A stretch of DNA of 64,000 bases from Bog-473 sp963804055 (GCA_963804055.1 CAWDOU010000005.1:682001-746000); one strand, 5' to 3'; positions 16,918 through 26,257 are shown, counted from the first letter of the stretch. Translations and numbers: made by a program. The notes: generated from the sequence alone by a model not told the origin.

Positions 16918-17837
16918 TGGGCGCCGGCGACGAAATCAAGGATCAGCTCTCGTTCCTGGGTGGCTTCAAGCTGACCTTCCAGCACCTGACCCGGCCCCGG
17001 GTCACGACGAAGTACCCCGACGAGAAGAAGCCCAAGCAGCCGCGCCAACACGGCCGTCACGTCCTCAATCGCTACGAGGACGGCATGGAGAAATGCATCG
17101 GCTGCGAGCTCTGCGCCGGCGTGTGCCCGGCCGACTGCATTTACGTGCGCGGGCTCGACAACCCGCCGGACCACCCCGTCTCGCCGGGCGAGCGCTACGG
17201 CTACGTCTACGAGATCAACTACCTGCGCTGCATCCACTGCGACATGTGTGTCGAGGCCTGCCCCACCGAGGCCATCACCGAGTCCAAGCTCTTCGAGTTC
17301 TCCTTCACCAACCGCTCCGATGCCATCTACACCAAGGAAGAGCTGGTGGTGAACGACGACGGCACGCCCAAGAAGCTGCCGTGGGAGGACTGGCGCGAGG
17401 GCGACGACAAGATGACCTCCGGCTGGATGCGCGCCACCGCACCGTCGGGCAACGCCGCCTACGAGGGCGAGGTCCAGTGGGAGGGCGAGCTCGGCTACGG
17501 CGTGCGCGCCCCCGAGGGCGGCCAGTCGGCGCACCGCGACGACGAGGCCACCGGCTCCAAGCAGCTGCGCGAGGTGCTCGAGTCCCACCTGCTCGACGAG
17601 GACATCCCCCTGGCCCACCGGGGCATGCAGGGCCGGGTCTGGCGGGCCAAGGAGGGCGCGGCGACCAACCGCAAGAAGATGGACGCCACGCGGGCCCGCA
17701 TGAAGGAGCTGCGTGCGTCGCGCAAGGCGGCGAAGGCCGAGGCCAAGGCCAAGAAGGCCGGCGCCGACGAGGTCAGCGCGGCGGCGAAGGCCGCCGCAGC
17801 GGAGAAGGCCGCCACCGGCGCCGAGGGGAGCGACTGA
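16917..17837 (+). CDS. nuoI: NADH-quinone oxidoreductase subunit I with long C-terminal tail
   Basis: 306 residues; the ferredoxin core with two 4Fe-4S sites (CIGCELCAGVCPADC and CIHCDMCVEACPTEA, clusters N6a and N6b) lies at ~60-120. A usual NuoI ends near residue 180-200. Here there are ~110 further residues, ending in an Ala/Lys/Glu-rich stretch (SRKAAKAEAKAKKAGADE and onward) likely to be a flexible helix. The tail could contact neighbouring subunits or nucleic acid; neither is shown. It lies in the operon between nuoH and nuoJ. Confidence 0.93.
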   Translation: MGAGDEIKDQLSFLGGFKLTFQHLTRPRVTTKYPDEKKPKQPRQHGRHVLNRYEDGMEKCIGCELCAGVCPADCIYVRGLDNPPDHPVSPGERYGYVYEINYLRCIHCDMCVEACPTEAITESKLFEFSFTNRSDAIYTKEELVVNDDGTPKKLPWEDWREGDDKMTSGWMRATAPSGNAAYEGEVQWEGELGYGVRAPEGGQSAHRDDEATGSKQLREVLESHLLDEDIPLAHRGMQGRVWRAKEGAATNRKKMDATRARMKELRASRKAAKAEAKAKKAGADEVSAAAKAAAAEKAATGAEGSD

Positions 17838-17840
17838 CCC

Positions 17841-18467
17841 ATGCTCCACGCCGTGCCCCTGCTGGCTGCCACGCGGGCCACCTGGCCCGACATCCTGGTC
17901 TTCGCGGCCGCGGCGGCGGTGATCCTGGTGGGCGCCGTCGGCGTCGTGACCTCCCGCAACCCCGTGCACGCCGCCCTCAGCCTGGTGATGACGCTCTTCG
18001 GCGTGGCGGTCCTCTTCATTGAGCAGGAGGCCGACTTCCTGGCCGCGGTGCAGATCATCGTCTACGCCGGCGCCATCGTCGTGCTGTTCCTCTTCGTCAT
18101 CATGTTCCTCGGCGTCGACCGCTCCGAGGACGTGAACGTCGAGCCGCTGGTCGGCCAGCGCCCCCTGGCGGTCGTGTTCTCCCTGATCACCCTCGGCGGC
18201 GTCCTGGCCATGGCGGCCACGGCTCACTGGGTCACCGGTGCCAAGCAGGTCGTCGGGCCGATCCAGGGTCATGTCGCCGGCCCCAACTCACCGGCGGGGG
18301 AGCCGGCCCAGCTGGGCAAGCAGCTGTTCACCACCTATCTGTTCGCGTTCGAGGCCACGGCGGCGCTGCTGGTCATCGCCGTCGTCGGCGCCGTCGTGCT
18401 GGCCCGCCGCCCGCCGACGGTCCACGCCGAGCAGGAAGAAGGCACGGAGAGCGAGCTGTCGGCATGA
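17841..18467 (+). CDS. nuoJ: NADH-quinone oxidoreductase subunit J
   Basis: 208-residue subunit with five predicted membrane helices. The conserved segment NPVHAALSLVMTLFGVAVLF followed by EADFLAAVQIIVYAGAIVVL is intact; the latter contains the pi-bulge helix that couples the quinone site to proton channels. A ~50-residue loop follows helix 4 before the last helix. ATG at 17841 follows the nuoI stop by 3 bases, and the stop overlaps nuoK (ATGA). Confidence 0.94.
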   Translation: MLHAVPLLAATRATWPDILVFAAAAAVILVGAVGVVTSRNPVHAALSLVMTLFGVAVLFIEQEADFLAAVQIIVYAGAIVVLFLFVIMFLGVDRSEDVNVEPLVGQRPLAVVFSLITLGGVLAMAATAHWVTGAKQVVGPIQGHVAGPNSPAGEPAQLGKQLFTTYLFAFEATAALLVIAVVGAVVLARRPPTVHAEQEEGTESELSA

Positions 18468-18769
18468 GCCTCTCGGGAGCCTGGTACCTGGGCCTGGCCG
18501 CCATCGTCTTCACCATCGGCGCCATCGGCCTGCTGGTGCGGCGCAACGTCCTGATCATGTTCATGTGCATTGAGCTGATGCTCAACGCGGCCAATCTGAC
18601 CTTCGTCACCTTCGCCCGCATGCTCAACGACATCGGCGGGCAGGCCATCGTCTTCTTCGTGCTCGTGGTGGCCGCGGCCGAGGTCGTGGTCGGCCTGGGC
18701 ATCGTGGTGACCAACTTCCGCCGGCGCGAGACGACGGTGGCGGACGACCTGGACTCGTTGAAGGGCTGA
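18464..18769 (+). CDS. nuoK: NADH-quinone oxidoreductase subunit K
   Basis: 101 residues with three membrane helices, exactly the family size. The conserved glutamates of the proton path are visible in MCIELMLNAANLTFV and in VAAAEVVVGLGIVV. The ATG overlaps the nuoJ stop, and nuoL begins 3 bases after the stop. Confidence 0.95.
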   Translation: MSLSGAWYLGLAAIVFTIGAIGLLVRRNVLIMFMCIELMLNAANLTFVTFARMLNDIGGQAIVFFVLVVAAAEVVVGLGIVVTNFRRRETTVADDLDSLKG

Positions 18770-18772
18770 ACC

Positions 18773-20689
18773 GTGGTCCATCTCGCGTTCCTCATGTTGC
18801 TGCTGCCCCTCGCGGGGTTTTTGTTCCTCGTGACCTTCGGCCGCCGCATCGGCGACCCGGTGGCCGGCTACATCGGGACGGCGGCGATCGGCAGCGCCTT
18901 CGTGGTGGCCTGCATCGTGCTGGCGGGCCTCCTCGGCCTGCCCGACAACGGCCGGGTGGTGGTGGACAACTACTTCACCTGGTTCAGCTCGGGGGGACTG
19001 ACGGTTCCCGTCGGGCTCCTGGTGGACCCGCTGTCCATGACGATGTGCATGTTCATCACCTTCGTCAGCGCGTTCATCCACCTGTACTCCATCGGCTACA
19101 TGAAGAAGGACCGGGACTACTCCAAGTTCTTCATCTACCTGAACCTGTTCGTCTTCTCCATGCTGCTGCTGGTGCTGGCGGACAACCTGCTGCTCACGTT
19201 CGTGGGCTGGGAGGGCGTCGGCGTCTGCTCGTACTGGCTCGTGTCCTTCTGGTTCCAGCGGGAGTCGGCCGCCTCGGCCGGCAAGAAGGCGTTCATCTAC
19301 AACCGCATCGGTGACGTCGGCTTCCTCCTCGCCATCTTCCTCATCTTCGAGCGGACGGGTACCGTCCAGTACGAGAGCGGCCCGGGCGGGGGCATCTTCG
19401 GCCAGCTGCACCACCTCGACGGCGGTGTCGGCCTGGCGGCGGTGCTGCTGCTGTTCCTGGCCGCCGCCGGCAAGTCCGCCCAGATCCCGTTGTTCAACTG
19501 GCTGCCCGACGCCATGGAGGGCCCGACGCCGGTCTCGGCCCTCATTCACGCCGCCACCATGGTCACGGCCGGCGTCTACCTGCTGTGCCGGATGAACCCG
19601 CTGCTGCACGTGACGGCGACCGGCTCCGAGATCATCGCCACCATCGGCGCCGTCACCGCCTTCACCGCAGCGACCATCGCCTGTGCCCAGCAGGACATCA
19701 AGAAGGTGCTCGCCTTCTCCACCGTCTCGCAGATCGGCTACATGATCCTGGCCGTCGGCACCGGCGCCTACATCGCCGCCGTGTTCCTCATGGTGGCGCA
19801 CGCCTTCTTCAAGGGCCTGCTCTTCCTGGGGGCGGGCTCGGTGATCCACGGGCTCGAAGACGAGCAGGACCTCAAACGGATGGGCGCGCTGCGCCGCTAC
19901 ATGAAGTGGACCACCGTCACATTCACCATCGGGTTCCTGGCCATCGCCGGCATCCCGCCGCTCTCCGGCTTCTGGGCCAAGGGCGACGTCCTCGACAACA
20001 CGTTCGCCCACTTCAAGCCGCTGTGGGTCATCGGCCTCATCACTGCCGTGCTCACCGCCTACTACATGAGCCGGCTGGAGACCCTCGCCTTCGGGGGCAA
20101 GGAGCGCTTCGACAAGGTCGGCCCCGCCGGGGAACCGGCGCTGCACGCCCCGCACGAGTCGCCCTGGGTCATGCGGCTCCCGCTGGTGGTCCTCGCCTTC
20201 TTCGCCTTCTTCGCCGGCGCGCTCGACCTGCCCTGGGTCCACACCGACAACCTCTCGAGCTTCCTGGCGCCCGTGTTCGCCGGCACGCTGTACAACGACC
20301 ACCTCGGGGCGGGGCCCGAGTGGGAGTTGGCTCTGGCCGACATCGCCGCCGCCGTCATCGGTGTGATCGTCGGCTGGTGGCTGTGGCGGGGCGACGAGGT
20401 CTACCAGCCCAAGTTGGAGCCGGCCTTCCTGCAGCGGGTCTGGTACTGGGACGACTTCTACGACACCGTCATCGGGCGCCCGGCCCAGCGGCTTGCCACC
20501 TTCTTCGCCTGGGTGGTCGACGTCCGGATCATCGACGGAGCGGTCAACGGCACCGCGCAGCTGGCCAAGGCGACCGGGAACGCGGCCCGCAAGCTGCAGA
20601 CGGGCTACGCCCGCAACTACGCGCTCGGCATCGCCATCGGGCTGGCGCTCATCATCGCCTTCATGCTGAGCCGGACGTGGTGGGGATGA
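18773..20689 (+). CDS. nuoL: NADH-quinone oxidoreductase subunit L
   Basis: 638-residue antiporter-like proton-pumping subunit at the far end of the membrane arm. Signatures include FVGWEGVGVCSYWLVSFW, QIPLFNWLPDAMEGPTPVSA and VLAFSTVSQIGYM. The long lateral helix and last membrane helix are present at the C-terminus (YARNYALGIAIGLALI region). GTG is chosen at 18773 because the first helix begins immediately. It overlaps nuoM by 4 bases (ATGA). Confidence 0.95.
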   Translation: MVHLAFLMLLLPLAGFLFLVTFGRRIGDPVAGYIGTAAIGSAFVVACIVLAGLLGLPDNGRVVVDNYFTWFSSGGLTVPVGLLVDPLSMTMCMFITFVSAFIHLYSIGYMKKDRDYSKFFIYLNLFVFSMLLLVLADNLLLTFVGWEGVGVCSYWLVSFWFQRESAASAGKKAFIYNRIGDVGFLLAIFLIFERTGTVQYESGPGGGIFGQLHHLDGGVGLAAVLLLFLAAAGKSAQIPLFNWLPDAMEGPTPVSALIHAATMVTAGVYLLCRMNPLLHVTATGSEIIATIGAVTAFTAATIACAQQDIKKVLAFSTVSQIGYMILAVGTGAYIAAVFLMVAHAFFKGLLFLGAGSVIHGLEDEQDLKRMGALRRYMKWTTVTFTIGFLAIAGIPPLSGFWAKGDVLDNTFAHFKPLWVIGLITAVLTAYYMSRLETLAFGGKERFDKVGPAGEPALHAPHESPWVMRLPLVVLAFFAFFAGALDLPWVHTDNLSSFLAPVFAGTLYNDHLGAGPEWELALADIAAAVIGVIVGWWLWRGDEVYQPKLEPAFLQRVWYWDDFYDTVIGRPAQRLATFFAWVVDVRIIDGAVNGTAQLAKATGNAARKLQTGYARNYALGIAIGLALIIAFMLSRTWWG

Positions 20690-22230
20690 GCCACTCCATC
20701 CCCTTCCTGACGCTGCTCATCCTGCTGCCGGCCATCGGGGCGGCCGCACTCGGCCTGCTCAGCTTCGACAAGTCGCTGCATCGTGAGCTGATTTACGCGC
20801 TGGCTCTGATCGTCTCGCTGGCCACGGCGGTCATCGCGGTCATCGCCCTCATCGCCATGAAGGTGCACGACGGCGGCTTCCAGCTCGTCTCGAACCACGA
20901 GTACACCGGCAGCAGCCTCGGGGTGCACTGGTACCTCGGGATCGACGGGATCTCGGTCTTCCTGGTCCTGCTCACCGCGCTGCTGTTCCCGCTGACCATC
21001 ATCCTCGGGCGCAACCGGGAGAACCCGCGGGCCTACTTCGCCTGGATCCTCCTCCTCGAGGCGGCCGTGATGGGGAGCTTCCTGTCGCTCGACCTCATCG
21101 TCTTCTTCTTCATGTTCGAGCTGACCCTGGTGCCGGCGTACTTCATCATCGCCGGCTGGGGCCACCAGCGACGGGCCTACGCCGCCATCAAGTTCTTCCT
21201 CTACACGTTCCTCGGTTCGGCCTTCCTGCTCGTCGGCATCCTGGCGCTGGCCTTCATCCACGAGTCGCAGTACCACTACCTGACCTTCGAGCTCGGGCCG
21301 TTGATGCAGACGCACCTGTCCTCGTCGACGGAGATCCTGCTCTTCCTGGCCTTCACGGCCGCCTTCGCCGTCAAGGCCCCCCTCTTTCCGTTCCACACCT
21401 GGTCGCCCGACGCCTACACCGAGGCTCCCGAGGAGGGCTCGGTGCTGCTCTCGGGCATCCTGGCCAAGCTCGGCACCTACGGCATCATCCGCTTCGACCT
21501 CAGCCTCTTCCCGCACGCCACCCGGACCCTGGGCCCGATCTTCCTCACGCTGGCGGTCATCGGCGTCGTCTACGGCGCCATCGTGGCCTGCGCACAGCGC
21601 GACATGAAGCGCATCATCACCTACTCGTCCCTGGCGGGCATCGGGTTCATCGCGCTGGGCACCTTCTCGCTGAGCACGCAGGGCCTGTCGGGCGCGGTCC
21701 TGCTCATGCTCAACCACGGGATCATCGTGGCGGCGCTCTTCATCCTCATCGGCTTCCTCTACGAGCGCCGCGGCACCTGGCAGACCAGCGAGCTGCGCGG
21801 CCTGCAGAAGGCGGCTCCCGTGCTGGCGGCGCTCTTCACCGTGGCCATGCTGGCCTCCATCGGCGTGCCGGGGCTCAACGGCTTCGTGAGCGAGTTCCTC
21901 GTGCTCTCCGGCACCTTCATCACGCACCGCTGGTGGGCCGTCGTCGCCATGCTGGGCGTGATCGTGGCCGCCATCTACCTGCTCTGGGCCTACCAGCAGG
22001 TCTTCCACGGCGAGCCGCGCGAGGCCGACGAGAAGACGCGCGACCTCGTGCTCATTGAGCGCCTGGTCATGGCGCCGCTCATCATCCTCATCGTGTTCCT
22101 GGGCGTCTACCCCAAGCCGGTGCTCGACCGCATCAACCCGTCGGTCAACCAGCTCATCGCGCACGTGGAGTCCTCGACCGGCCACGCCGAGCCCCCGGTG
22201 GCGGTCCGCGGCGTGGAGGGAACCAAGTGA
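20686..22230 (+). CDS. nuoM: NADH-quinone oxidoreductase subunit M
   Basis: 514-residue antiporter-like proton-pumping subunit with about 14 membrane helices. FFMFELTLVPAYFIIAGWG carries the conserved glutamate of the pump path, FAVKAPLFPFHTWSPDAYTEAP the conserved lysine, and RDMKRIITYSSLAGIGFI the second lysine region. The ATG at 20686 overlaps the nuoL stop; the end overlaps nuoN by 4 bases (GTGA). Confidence 0.95.
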   Translation: MSHSIPFLTLLILLPAIGAAALGLLSFDKSLHRELIYALALIVSLATAVIAVIALIAMKVHDGGFQLVSNHEYTGSSLGVHWYLGIDGISVFLVLLTALLFPLTIILGRNRENPRAYFAWILLLEAAVMGSFLSLDLIVFFFMFELTLVPAYFIIAGWGHQRRAYAAIKFFLYTFLGSAFLLVGILALAFIHESQYHYLTFELGPLMQTHLSSSTEILLFLAFTAAFAVKAPLFPFHTWSPDAYTEAPEEGSVLLSGILAKLGTYGIIRFDLSLFPHATRTLGPIFLTLAVIGVVYGAIVACAQRDMKRIITYSSLAGIGFIALGTFSLSTQGLSGAVLLMLNHGIIVAALFILIGFLYERRGTWQTSELRGLQKAAPVLAALFTVAMLASIGVPGLNGFVSEFLVLSGTFITHRWWAVVAMLGVIVAAIYLLWAYQQVFHGEPREADEKTRDLVLIERLVMAPLIILIVFLGVYPKPVLDRINPSVNQLIAHVESSTGHAEPPVAVRGVEGTK

Positions 22231-23975
22231 TCGCGTCGCACCTCGCCACCAAGCACGTCGCCGCCGCCCACGTGGCGTCCAACACCATCACCGTGCCGCC
22301 CATCCGGTGGCTGGCCATACTGCCGCCCATCATCATGATCGGCGGCGCCGTCCTGCTCCTGGGCGTGGCGTCGCTGGTGTCCAAGCCGCTGCGGGTACGG
22401 GTGGCCACCATCGCCACCGTCATCATCTCCGGCGGCGCGCTGGGCGTCGCCCTGTGGCAATGGGCCGACGTGCAGCAGCACGGGGCCCATACCTACGTGA
22501 AGCAGGCCGTCGTCATGGACGGCTTCAGCGTGCTCATCACCATGCTGGTCGCCATCGCCATGCTGCTCAGCGCGCTGGTCGCGGACGGGTACCTGCGCCG
22601 GGAGGGCATGCAGGGCGCGGAGTTCCACGTGCTCGCCATGGTCTCGGCCTCGGGCGCCATGTTGATGGGGCTGGCCAACGACCTGATCATCGTGTTCCTG
22701 GGGCTCGAGATCCTCTCCATCGCCCTCTACGTGCTCACCGCCTTCAACTACAAGCGCGCCGCATCGGGCGAGGCCGCCCTCAAGTACTTCATCCTCGGCG
22801 GCTTCTCGTCGGCCATCTTCGTCTACGGCATTGCGCTGACCTACGGCGCCACCGGGTCCACGAACCTGACGCAGATTTCGGACTTCCTGTCCAAGAACGT
22901 CGTCCTGACCAACGGGCTGCTGCTGGCCGGCCTCTCGCTGATGCTGGTCGGCTTCGCCTTCAAGGTGGCGGCGGTGCCCTTCCACATGTGGACGCCGGAC
23001 GTCTACCAGGGTGCTCCGTCGCCCGTCACCGGGTTCATGGCGGCCGTGGCCAAGGCGGGCGCCTTCGCCGCCATGCTGCGCGTCCTCTTCTCCTCCTTCG
23101 GCGTGATCGAGACCGACTGGCGCCCGATCATCTACGGGCTGGCGGTGCTCTCGCTCGTGCTCGGCGCCTTCGTGGCCCTGCGCCAGCGCGACGTGAAGCG
23201 GATGCTGGCGTACTCGTCCATCAACCACGCCGGCTTCATCCTCCTCGGGGTGTCGGCCGGCACGGCCCGCGGCGCCAGCGCGGCGCTCTACTACCTCTTC
23301 GTCTACATGTTCATGACCATCGGGAGCTTCGCCATCGTGACCGTGCTCGGGCGCGAGGGGGATGCCGACCACGACCTCTCCCGCTACCGCGGCCTGGCCG
23401 GGCGCCAGCCGGTCCTGGCGCTGGCGCTGGCGGTCCTGCTGCTCGCCCAGGCGGGCGCGCCGTTCACGACCGGGCTGTGGGCCAAGGTGCAGGTGGTGTT
23501 CGCCGCCGTGGGCGCGGGCGAGGTGCCGCTGGGCGTCATCGCCATGGTCACCGCGGTCGTGGCGGCCTACTTCTACCTGCGGGTCGCCGTCCTGATGTAC
23601 GCCGGTGGCGGCCAGGGCGAGCCCGAGGGCGGATCCGGCGGCTCGGCGCAGCTGGGAGCAGAGGGCGACATGACCGCCGGCGGCCTCATCACGGCGGCGG
23701 GGGCACCGGGCGGCGGGGCTGGCGGGCTGGCCTGGGCCACGCCGGCGGCGGCCGCGACCACCGTGACCACGCTCAACGAGCAGATCCTCCTCGACGACGA
23801 GGTGGCGCAGGACGCGGACGGGGACGAGGACGCAGTCCCCGACGCGGTCCCTGTTCCGGCACTCGCCGGCGTGGCCATTGCGCTGTGCACGGGTGTGACG
23901 GTGCTCTTCGGTGTGTGGCCCCAGCCGCTGATCGACTTCGCGAACCACGCCACCCTGCTTTTCCTGCCCCACTAG
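22227..23975 (+). CDS. nuoN: NADH-quinone oxidoreductase subunit N with Gly-rich insertion
   Basis: Last gene of the operon; 582-residue antiporter-like pump subunit. FLGLEILSIALYVLTAF, AVPFHMWTPDVYQGAPSPVTGF and RDVKRMLAYSSINHAGFIL are the expected motifs. Between the penultimate and last membrane helices lies an unusual stretch of ~80 residues that is Gly/Ala-rich and then acidic (EPEGGSGGSAQLG and onward to DADGDEDAVPDAV). It makes the protein longer than the ~480-540 residues normally seen. The stop is only 5 bases from the convergent DUF2252 gene. Confidence 0.94.
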   Translation: MIASHLATKHVAAAHVASNTITVPPIRWLAILPPIIMIGGAVLLLGVASLVSKPLRVRVATIATVIISGGALGVALWQWADVQQHGAHTYVKQAVVMDGFSVLITMLVAIAMLLSALVADGYLRREGMQGAEFHVLAMVSASGAMLMGLANDLIIVFLGLEILSIALYVLTAFNYKRAASGEAALKYFILGGFSSAIFVYGIALTYGATGSTNLTQISDFLSKNVVLTNGLLLAGLSLMLVGFAFKVAAVPFHMWTPDVYQGAPSPVTGFMAAVAKAGAFAAMLRVLFSSFGVIETDWRPIIYGLAVLSLVLGAFVALRQRDVKRMLAYSSINHAGFILLGVSAGTARGASAALYYLFVYMFMTIGSFAIVTVLGREGDADHDLSRYRGLAGRQPVLALALAVLLLAQAGAPFTTGLWAKVQVVFAAVGAGEVPLGVIAMVTAVVAAYFYLRVAVLMYAGGGQGEPEGGSGGSAQLGAEGDMTAGGLITAAGAPGGGAGGLAWATPAAAATTVTTLNEQILLDDEVAQDADGDEDAVPDAVPVPALAGVAIALCTGVTVLFGVWPQPLIDFANHATLLFLPH

Positions 23976-23980
23976 GGCCG

Positions 23981-25366
23981 TCAGTCCACGGCGGCCTCGG
24001 CCTTGCCGCGCCGGATGGCGGCCACCAGCGCCGCGTGGTCCCGCTCGTTCTGGTCGGCGTAGCGGCGGGCGAACCTGCGCATGGCCTTGGTGAAGGCGTC
24101 GCTCTTCCCGATGTAGGCGTCGATGGCGGCGGGGTCGCCCGACCGGGCGTGGGCCCGGGCCAGCGAGTTGCCGCAGGCGATGGCGAACTCGACCAGGACG
24201 GGAGCGATGAGCTCGGTGGTGGGGATCAGCTTCATGTCGCGGAACTGGCGGACGTAGAAGTCACGGTCGCCCAGGGAGCCCCAGCCGACGAAGATGTCGG
24301 TGGCGCTCTGCACCATGCGCTTGCCGGCGATGACGCGGGCGCCGTGGTTGTCGTGCCCGCTCGAGTAGGTGTACGACTCGTAGACCGACGGGCCGGCCTG
24401 CTTGCACTGCAGGAACAGCGGGTCGCCGGTGGCGCTCCCCTCGAGCAGCACCAGGTACACGACCATGCCGACGCTGCCGACCCCGACGACCTGCCGGACG
24501 ACGTCGACGGTGGTGAAGCGGTCGAACAGTCGGCGGCGGTCCTCCTGGAGCGTGAGCCGGTAGTCCCCGAGGAGGCCTTCGACGATGTCGCCCTGCTCCT
24601 CGTCGTCAAGCGTGACGCGCAACGGTGGCTGCGGGATGATGCGCGCCCGGCCGCGCCGCTCCGTCGTCATCTTCTCGAACGCGCCGCGGCTCGTCCGTGA
24701 CTCCTTGTTCTTCTCGAACTGCACCTGCACCTGGCCGCGGTCGGCGGGCTCGAAGTAGTCGATGAACTGGTCGAAGCGCGTGCCCTCGTACCAGATGTCG
24801 AGCAGCGGCAGCGACGAGTAGTAGCGCATCCGGTTGCGGTAGGCGTCGACCGCCGCGGTGACCGCCGTGTCCGCCTTGCTGGGTTTCACGCCGTTCTCCC
24901 GCGCCGCCACGACGAGGCTGGCGGCCAGGCGGGCGACGTCCCACTCGAAGGGGCCCGGCAGCGTCTCGTCGAAGTCCCTGAGGTCAAAGTTGAGGTTCCG
25001 CTCCGGCGTGGCCCACAGGCCGAAGTTCAGGACGTGCGCATCACCGCAGAGCTGGACCTCAATGCGGCTGTGGGGCCGGGAGGCCAGGTCGGCCGCCATC
25101 ACCGCGGCCGCGCCCCGGTAGAAGTTCCACGGCGAGAGGGACATGCGCTGGTGGCGGAGGGGGGTCAGCTCCTCGAGCCGGATGACGTTCTGGGCCAGGA
25201 TCGTGTCGACCGGATCGTGCCCCCGGTCGCGCTCGTCCCAGTCGCCCAGGCCGGCCCGGGGCGCCAGGATCCGGGCCTGCCGGCCCATCTCACGGCGCTC
25301 GGACTCCGAGGCCGCGAGGTCGTACCTGGCCGCCACTGTCGTGGGCACGTAGTGCGAGTTGCTCAC
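23981..25366 (-). CDS. DUF2252 family protein
   Basis: 461 residues of a widespread actinobacterial family of unknown reaction. The motif QLCGDAHVLNFG near 110 followed by FDLRDFDETLPGPFEWDVARL recalls the catalytic and metal loops of APH-type small-molecule kinases, so a kinase-like fold is likely. RHQRMSLSPWNFYRGAA and, near the C-terminus, ARAHARSGDPAAIDAYIGKS also fit the family. The GTG start at 25366 has a strong ribosome-binding site (GGAGGGAGGAG) 4 bases upstream. No functional partner is evident; it stands alone between nuoN and a divergent gene. Confidence 0.85.
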   Translation of the reverse strand: MSNSHYVPTTVAARYDLAASESERREMGRQARILAPRAGLGDWDERDRGHDPVDTILAQNVIRLEELTPLRHQRMSLSPWNFYRGAAAVMAADLASRPHSRIEVQLCGDAHVLNFGLWATPERNLNFDLRDFDETLPGPFEWDVARLAASLVVAARENGVKPSKADTAVTAAVDAYRNRMRYYSSLPLLDIWYEGTRFDQFIDYFEPADRGQVQVQFEKNKESRTSRGAFEKMTTERRGRARIIPQPPLRVTLDDEEQGDIVEGLLGDYRLTLQEDRRRLFDRFTTVDVVRQVVGVGSVGMVVYLVLLEGSATGDPLFLQCKQAGPSVYESYTYSSGHDNHGARVIAGKRMVQSATDIFVGWGSLGDRDFYVRQFRDMKLIPTTELIAPVLVEFAIACGNSLARAHARSGDPAAIDAYIGKSDAFTKAMRRFARRYADQNERDHAALVAAIRRGKAEAAVD

Positions 25367-25525
25367 GACTCTCCTCCCTCCGCATCCCCTGTTCGCTTGT
25401 CATCCTTGCCCAGGCCGGCGGGCTCCGCAGCGCAGGCGCCCTGGCCGCGACCGTAAGCCGACCAGCCCCCCTCCGTTCTCCGCCGGGACCACCGGCGACG
25501 CAGTCGGGATCTGGAATGGATCGAC

Positions 25526-26086
25526 ATGAACGCGAAGGAGGTTGAGCCGGGGTCGGGGACCGACGGGCGACCCGGGCACGGCGGCGGCGCGGACCAGGGC
25601 GACGACTGGTCTGATGCGGCGGCGGCGCAGGCGCAGCCACCCCGCTCCCATCGCCGGGGCATGCTGGCCGGGCTGGGTGTGGTGGGCCTGCTGTTGGCGG
25701 TGCTCCTGCTCGTGGATTCCGGAGGACCGGGTCCCCGGCTCGCGGCGCCGAGCCGGCACGGCCGCGGCCCCGTGACCATTCCCGTCCGGACCACGGACCC
25801 CGTCGCCGCCACGACGACGAGCGCCCCCCAACTGACTGTGCCGACCGCTCCGGCCGGGCACGACTTCGTCACCAACGCGTCCGTCTGGACGAGCCCGCGC
25901 AGTGCGCCGGCTCCGACGCCGACATCGTCGCCGGCGCGCGCCACGACGACGACCACCGTCGGGACCTCGACCACGGCGACAGCACCCGTTGCACCACCGC
26001 CGCCGTCCCCTGCGACGACCACGACAACGGCGCCGGCGACGACCACCACGACGACGTCCTGCGTCCTCGTCATCATCTGCGGTTAG
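25526..26086 (+). CDS. hypothetical membrane-anchored Thr/Pro-rich protein
   Basis: 186 residues. A polar, Gly-rich leader is followed by one membrane helix at ~46-63 (LAGLGVVGLLLAVLLLV) preceded by RSHRR, which predicts the N-terminus inside and the rest outside. The outer part is almost entirely Thr/Ala/Pro with long ACG/ACC runs, a mucin-like low-complexity stalk. It ends in SCVLVIICG, with two cysteines six residues apart. No family is recognised. Codon use matches a real gene, but low complexity limits certainty. It is followed by a perfect inverted repeat, probably its terminator. Confidence 0.6.
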   Translation: MNAKEVEPGSGTDGRPGHGGGADQGDDWSDAAAAQAQPPRSHRRGMLAGLGVVGLLLAVLLLVDSGGPGPRLAAPSRHGRGPVTIPVRTTDPVAATTTSAPQLTVPTAPAGHDFVTNASVWTSPRSAPAPTPTSSPARATTTTTVGTSTTATAPVAPPPPSPATTTTTAPATTTTTTSCVLVIICG

Positions 26087-26098
26087 CGGGCACGTAGA

Positions 26099-26137
26099 GG
26101 GCGGGGTGACTCCCAGACTGCCTCAATCACCCCGCCC
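26099..26137. terminator. perfect 11-base-pair inverted repeat between convergent genes
   Basis: GGGCGGGGTGA (26099-26109) and TCACCCCGCCC (26127-26137) are exact reverse complements separated by 17 bases. The structure starts 13 bases after the stop of the Thr/Pro-rich gene. It is strong and GC-rich but lacks a U-tract, as is common in actinobacteria. It probably ends transcription from both sides. Confidence 0.6.
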
Positions 26138-26174
26138 GTAGACCGATTGTGTCTCCGGTGTCCGTTGGCGAGTA

Positions 26175-26205
26175 GGGCCGTTCGAACCAATCAACGCAAC
26201 GGCCC
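26175..26205. terminator. second inverted repeat between convergent genes
   Basis: GGGCCGTT (26175-26182) and AACGGCCC (26198-26205) form a perfect 8-base-pair stem with a 15-base loop, 53 bases past the end of the minus-strand PPOX gene. It is a probable terminator for that operon. Confidence 0.45.
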
Positions 26206-26257
26206 AACAACATCATCTGGGGTTGCACTATCGCAACGTCGCAACAACGGAGCGGGA

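Noticed and set aside
18335..20302. 655-codon minus-strand frame across nuoL
   Set aside because: His/Gln/Glu/Gly-rich antisense shadow without start signal or family.
22055..24700. 881-codon plus-strand frame across nuoN and the DUF2252 gene
   Set aside because: Crosses the end of nuoN and antisense of another real gene; low-complexity translation.
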